DNA of 10,264 nt from Saccoglossus kowalevskii (lineage: Eukaryota; Hemichordata; Enteropneusta; Harrimaniidae). The stretch is from contig NW_003151274.1 in NCBI RefSeq assembly GCF_000003605.2, positions 53,331 through 63,594 on the forward strand. The letters run 5' to 3'. Numbering within the stretch: position 1 is the stretch's first letter; every line of letters starts with the position of its first letter. Below, piece after piece: positions 7,372 through 10,264 of this stretch. Both the position numbers and the translations under genes were made by a program. The notes under the pieces are model-generated. The model searched no databases. It saw only the letters and a program-made list of their open reading frames with translations, and was not told where the DNA came from.

Positions 7372-7398
7372 TGTGACTAATGCAGAGACAATACTTAT
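7372..7398 (+). repeat. Third copy of the 27 bp unit, right flank of the coding remnant
   Basis: Identical over 27 bases to 6663-6689. Similarity extends leftward through TTCAATGA and ATCTATCAGTGATAAT (7329-7345), so about 80 bases are repeated on either side of the coding remnant in direct orientation, and the downstream part ATAACC-CAATTAATCTATCAG repeats the start again. Confidence 0.85.
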
Positions 7399-7853
7399 AA
7401 ATAACCAATTAATCTATCAGAGATAATCCACAAGTATCGGACCAATATTAACAAAGATGGAGGCAGTGATTGTTGCGCATATCAATATATACACACAAAA
7501 AGCACTACCAATTTACAGCTAGGTAATTCCTAACATTAAGAAAAAAAATATGTTTTTCTTACATGATATGCAGCAAGATTGCAGTGCGCTTCGGATATAT
7601 CCACGTCACTGAACGCCAATGATTGCAATGCTTGAATACTTTTTGCTGTCATTGCGGGCCATTATAACTAATTAAGAAGTACAAGCAAGGAAAATTGCGA
7701 AACAATATTAAAGCAAACACGAAATGCAGACTAGACGATGTCGATCCCCAACTCACGTCTATCAATACTATCACCGTGATGACTACGTGCATGTAACAAT
7801 CTTATATTATTGTGAATATTGACGAATAATATTAAATAATTATAGTAATGCGC

Positions 7854-8752
7854 TTAATGTTCGACTAAAGTTGTGATATATAGTCATATAAAGTTCCAAG
7901 GAAATGCCCGGCTTCGGTTTTCCTCGTCAATAACGTTGTATTGCATGAAAACATCATTCATTAGAAAATGTGAATTGCTGGAAAACAAGCGGTTCTGGCT
8001 GCCTGTGTCTTATAAATATGATTGATTTGTTATATTTATTTATTTATGCTGTTACTATGCAAGTTGGATTTTGAATAATGCAATGTCACTTGGTATACTA
8101 CTCGCGACTGTTCTTGTCAACTGAGTCTGACAAACAGTAATGCAAGGGCATATAACAACAGATTTCACATATTTGCAAGATAACAGTGTACACATTTGAT
8201 TAATGTTTACTTCAGGTCAAATAATTGAACCAAATTAAAGATACGAGCTACAGATCACATACTAACAAAGATGACAAATGGGTTTAGGGAGATACGATCA
8301 CTGATATATGAAGACAAGAATGCTTGACCCCTGTTCTACTTTAAAGATTGCAATTACATTCTGTTCAGGTTCGGTTCAGGTCATAAATTAATAAATAATC
8401 TGAGTTGTCGGTGAGATAACACCAACAAGTTGAGTGGGACTTCAACATAAAAATGGTACTAAACTAATAAAGGTGGTTTGTGGTTTTGAACGTTTGGATT
8501 GCGACGCAACTCAGAAAAAAAAAATAATAAACACAATATAGATATATTATTATCTTTAAAGTTATGTGCTGCATACTCTGTTGAACCGTGGCAAGATCAG
8601 AGTGAGCGAGAATATCTAAAAACGTAACTACTTGGACATACCATTTTCAATAGTAGGACATCGGATACGTATAATTATCATATATACGTTAAGTTATAAA
8701 ATAGTTATTGCTAAATAAAATAGAATAAATACACGTGAATGTATTTAGATAT
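7854..8752. other. Unassigned AT-rich DNA
   Basis: No supported gene. It contains TACTAACAAAGATGA at 8260-8274, related to the short motif in the dispersed repeats, an A10 tract near 8515-8524, and AT-rich stretches with AATAAA-like hexamers near 8715-8730. None of these lies near a coding sequence. Confidence 0.5.
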
Positions 8753-10264
8753 TCAATGTGAAAATAAAAAAAATGTGAACTGAAATGTTATTGAACTATT
8801 ATCTGAAACAAAATACTTGAAAGGAACTGGGCAATACATTATATAGGACAAACAAATGTTCGCACTGAAGGGGTGGTTGCGAGGCAAAAATGCCCTGACA
8901 CACACACTGGCTACGAACGAGTAAACTGATGAAAAAGCCTCAGTAATCCTGAATAGAGATTTATGCCTCAAAACCTACAATAATAAGCTACTACTAAAAT
9001 CTACTACAGAGCTGTTCATAATTGACAACACAAAAAAAAGTTTGGGTTGCTAATATGCATAGTTTGAGATAAATGTGTGACTTCCATCAATATTGACACT
9101 GACCTTAACATCTCACATAGTTAATAGTAAATAATCAGGACAAATTACACATGAATATCTATGTCCATGGTCTGACACACTACACCAGATCACTTCTTAA
9201 AACTTAAAAAAACAAACTAAACTGATCGATTGAACAAAGGGAGAGAATTGGGTGTATACACATTGCACAATACGAACATAGACACATTTCGCATTGCGAC
9301 GTATACATAATTTTGGTCAACCCGTTATACCTCCTACTTCTTGTTACATTTAAACATGGACAATGCTTACAGTCACAACTAGTACTTTAATGGTCACAAC
9401 TATAACCATTCACATAATATTTACAAATGTTTGAATTCACTGTCTCATTCATAATATGTGACTGTATTTGGACAGATACTGGTTGCTGTTATATGTAAGC
9501 ATTTGTTATTTGGTGAGGTCATTTCTTACGCACATGCAAAGCTGTGGTGACATTGTCTATTTAAACATCCACATAATGTATCATAAGTCAGACAGGACGA
9601 CTGCGTTTGCATTTCATTAATCTAGCTATTCAAAATAAAGTTAGTGATTGTAGATGATATTGTTATTTAGGACAAACTAGCCGCCTTTTTCAATAGTATG
9701 TAACAAGGTATACATATTTTAGTGTTGGTGCGATGTTTAACTACTAGGTTTAACCACCATATTATACACGTAACAGCCACATGTCACCTACCCTGTACGG
9801 ATATTTTTATTCATGCTTTATTAAAAAAAATTTTACATGCTGAAATCGTTTGTCGGTTTACAATACAATACAAAATAGAATATCATTGATTTAACAAATT
9901 CCTGAATTCTTTCAAAAATATTGCTTAATAGTTGTCCTGGATCGAGGATAAAATATATCATGACAAATTTATATCAATAATTAACGCTATTGCATGGCCA
10001 AGGGAATTATATGTGGAACATTATGTGGAAAATTCATATCATAGAAAAATAAATGCTCTCACAAAATAATGATAACCCGGTTAGAAATATAAAGTAGTGT
10101 TATAGATGGTGGTATTTTTTCCATTAAAATCATTGTTAACGGACAATGGAAAATTTTGGGGAAGAATAGTTTAACTGAACATTGATCAAGTGATTCTAAA
10201 TCAAAACTATTTTCTTACATGCAGTTAATTTTCAATTACAATTCACGTCATGGGATATTAATGT
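8753..10264. other. Unassigned AT-rich DNA to window end
   Basis: I find no gene, inverted-repeat element or tandem array here. The minus frame 8753-8971 is short and Ser/Phe-rich without family resemblance. GTCACAACTA occurs twice close together (9371-9380 and 9393-9402), too short to define a repeat. Introns or flanks of a host gene outside the window cannot be excluded. Confidence 0.5.

Larger units (their letters stand above)
6538..7853 (+). repeat. Dispersed repeat, copy B, with an inserted segment
   Basis: It is collinear with 1256-2042 (anchors listed there) but longer, because 6691 to about 7320 has no counterpart in copy A. The repeat itself shows an 89-base local duplication at its left part. 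The right limit is set at TAGTAATGCGC (7843-7853), the last point of similarity with copy A; what follows here is not the LINE, so this copy shows what may be the uninterrupted continuation of the repeat. Confidence 0.62.

Noticed and set aside
8753-8971. Minus-strand frame of 72 codons
   Set aside because: Ser/Phe-rich, AT-driven composition with no recognisable domain and no supporting neighbours; likely chance.

Overview
The window looks like non-coding, repeat-dominated DNA from an animal nuclear genome. It is AT-rich, has no tightly packed genes, and holds a decayed APE-type LINE with an L1-like first protein and a 2A-like leader, a terminal-inverted-repeat MITE and a hammerhead-ribozyme-like motif. 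This combination fits a marine invertebrate, with a mollusc plausible; that assignment is inference from element types, not from a marker gene. I see no intact host gene, tRNA or rRNA.

Layout. Positions 298-527 are a ~230 bp MITE with ~60 bp inverted ends, apparent TA target duplications and an inner ~21 bp tandem repeat. Positions 1256-2042 are copy A of a dispersed repeat. Positions ~2050-5931 on the minus strand are one LINE whose parts read in order from right to left: a hydrophobic leader with a 2A-like motif, a coiled coil, an L1-ORF1-type RRM and C-terminal domain running in the same frame into the apurinic-type endonuclease, a linker, the reverse transcriptase, and a C-terminal domain. 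Frameshifts, stops and lost catalytic residues show that it is dead. Positions 6103-6402 are a ~273 bp block between two near-identical 27 bp direct repeats; its centre, on the minus strand, has the core of a type I hammerhead ribozyme with a minimal palindromic stem III, as in ribozymes linked to Penelope-like elements. Positions 6538-7853 are copy B of the dispersed repeat, interrupted by a plus-strand, protein-coding-looking but broken segment (6692 to ~7320) that I do not recognise. The rest (7854-10264) shows nothing I can name.

How the parts relate. Copies A and B lie in the same orientation on either side of the LINE and the ribozyme block. The A/B similarity stops at 2042, within about 12 bases of where the LINE protein breaks off, before its expected C-terminus. 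The LINE therefore lacks its 3' end, which is unusual because LINE copies normally lose the 5' end. The most interesting items are the 2A-like leader on a fused ORF1-endonuclease frame, the hammerhead motif between direct repeats, and the unknown coding remnant inside copy B.
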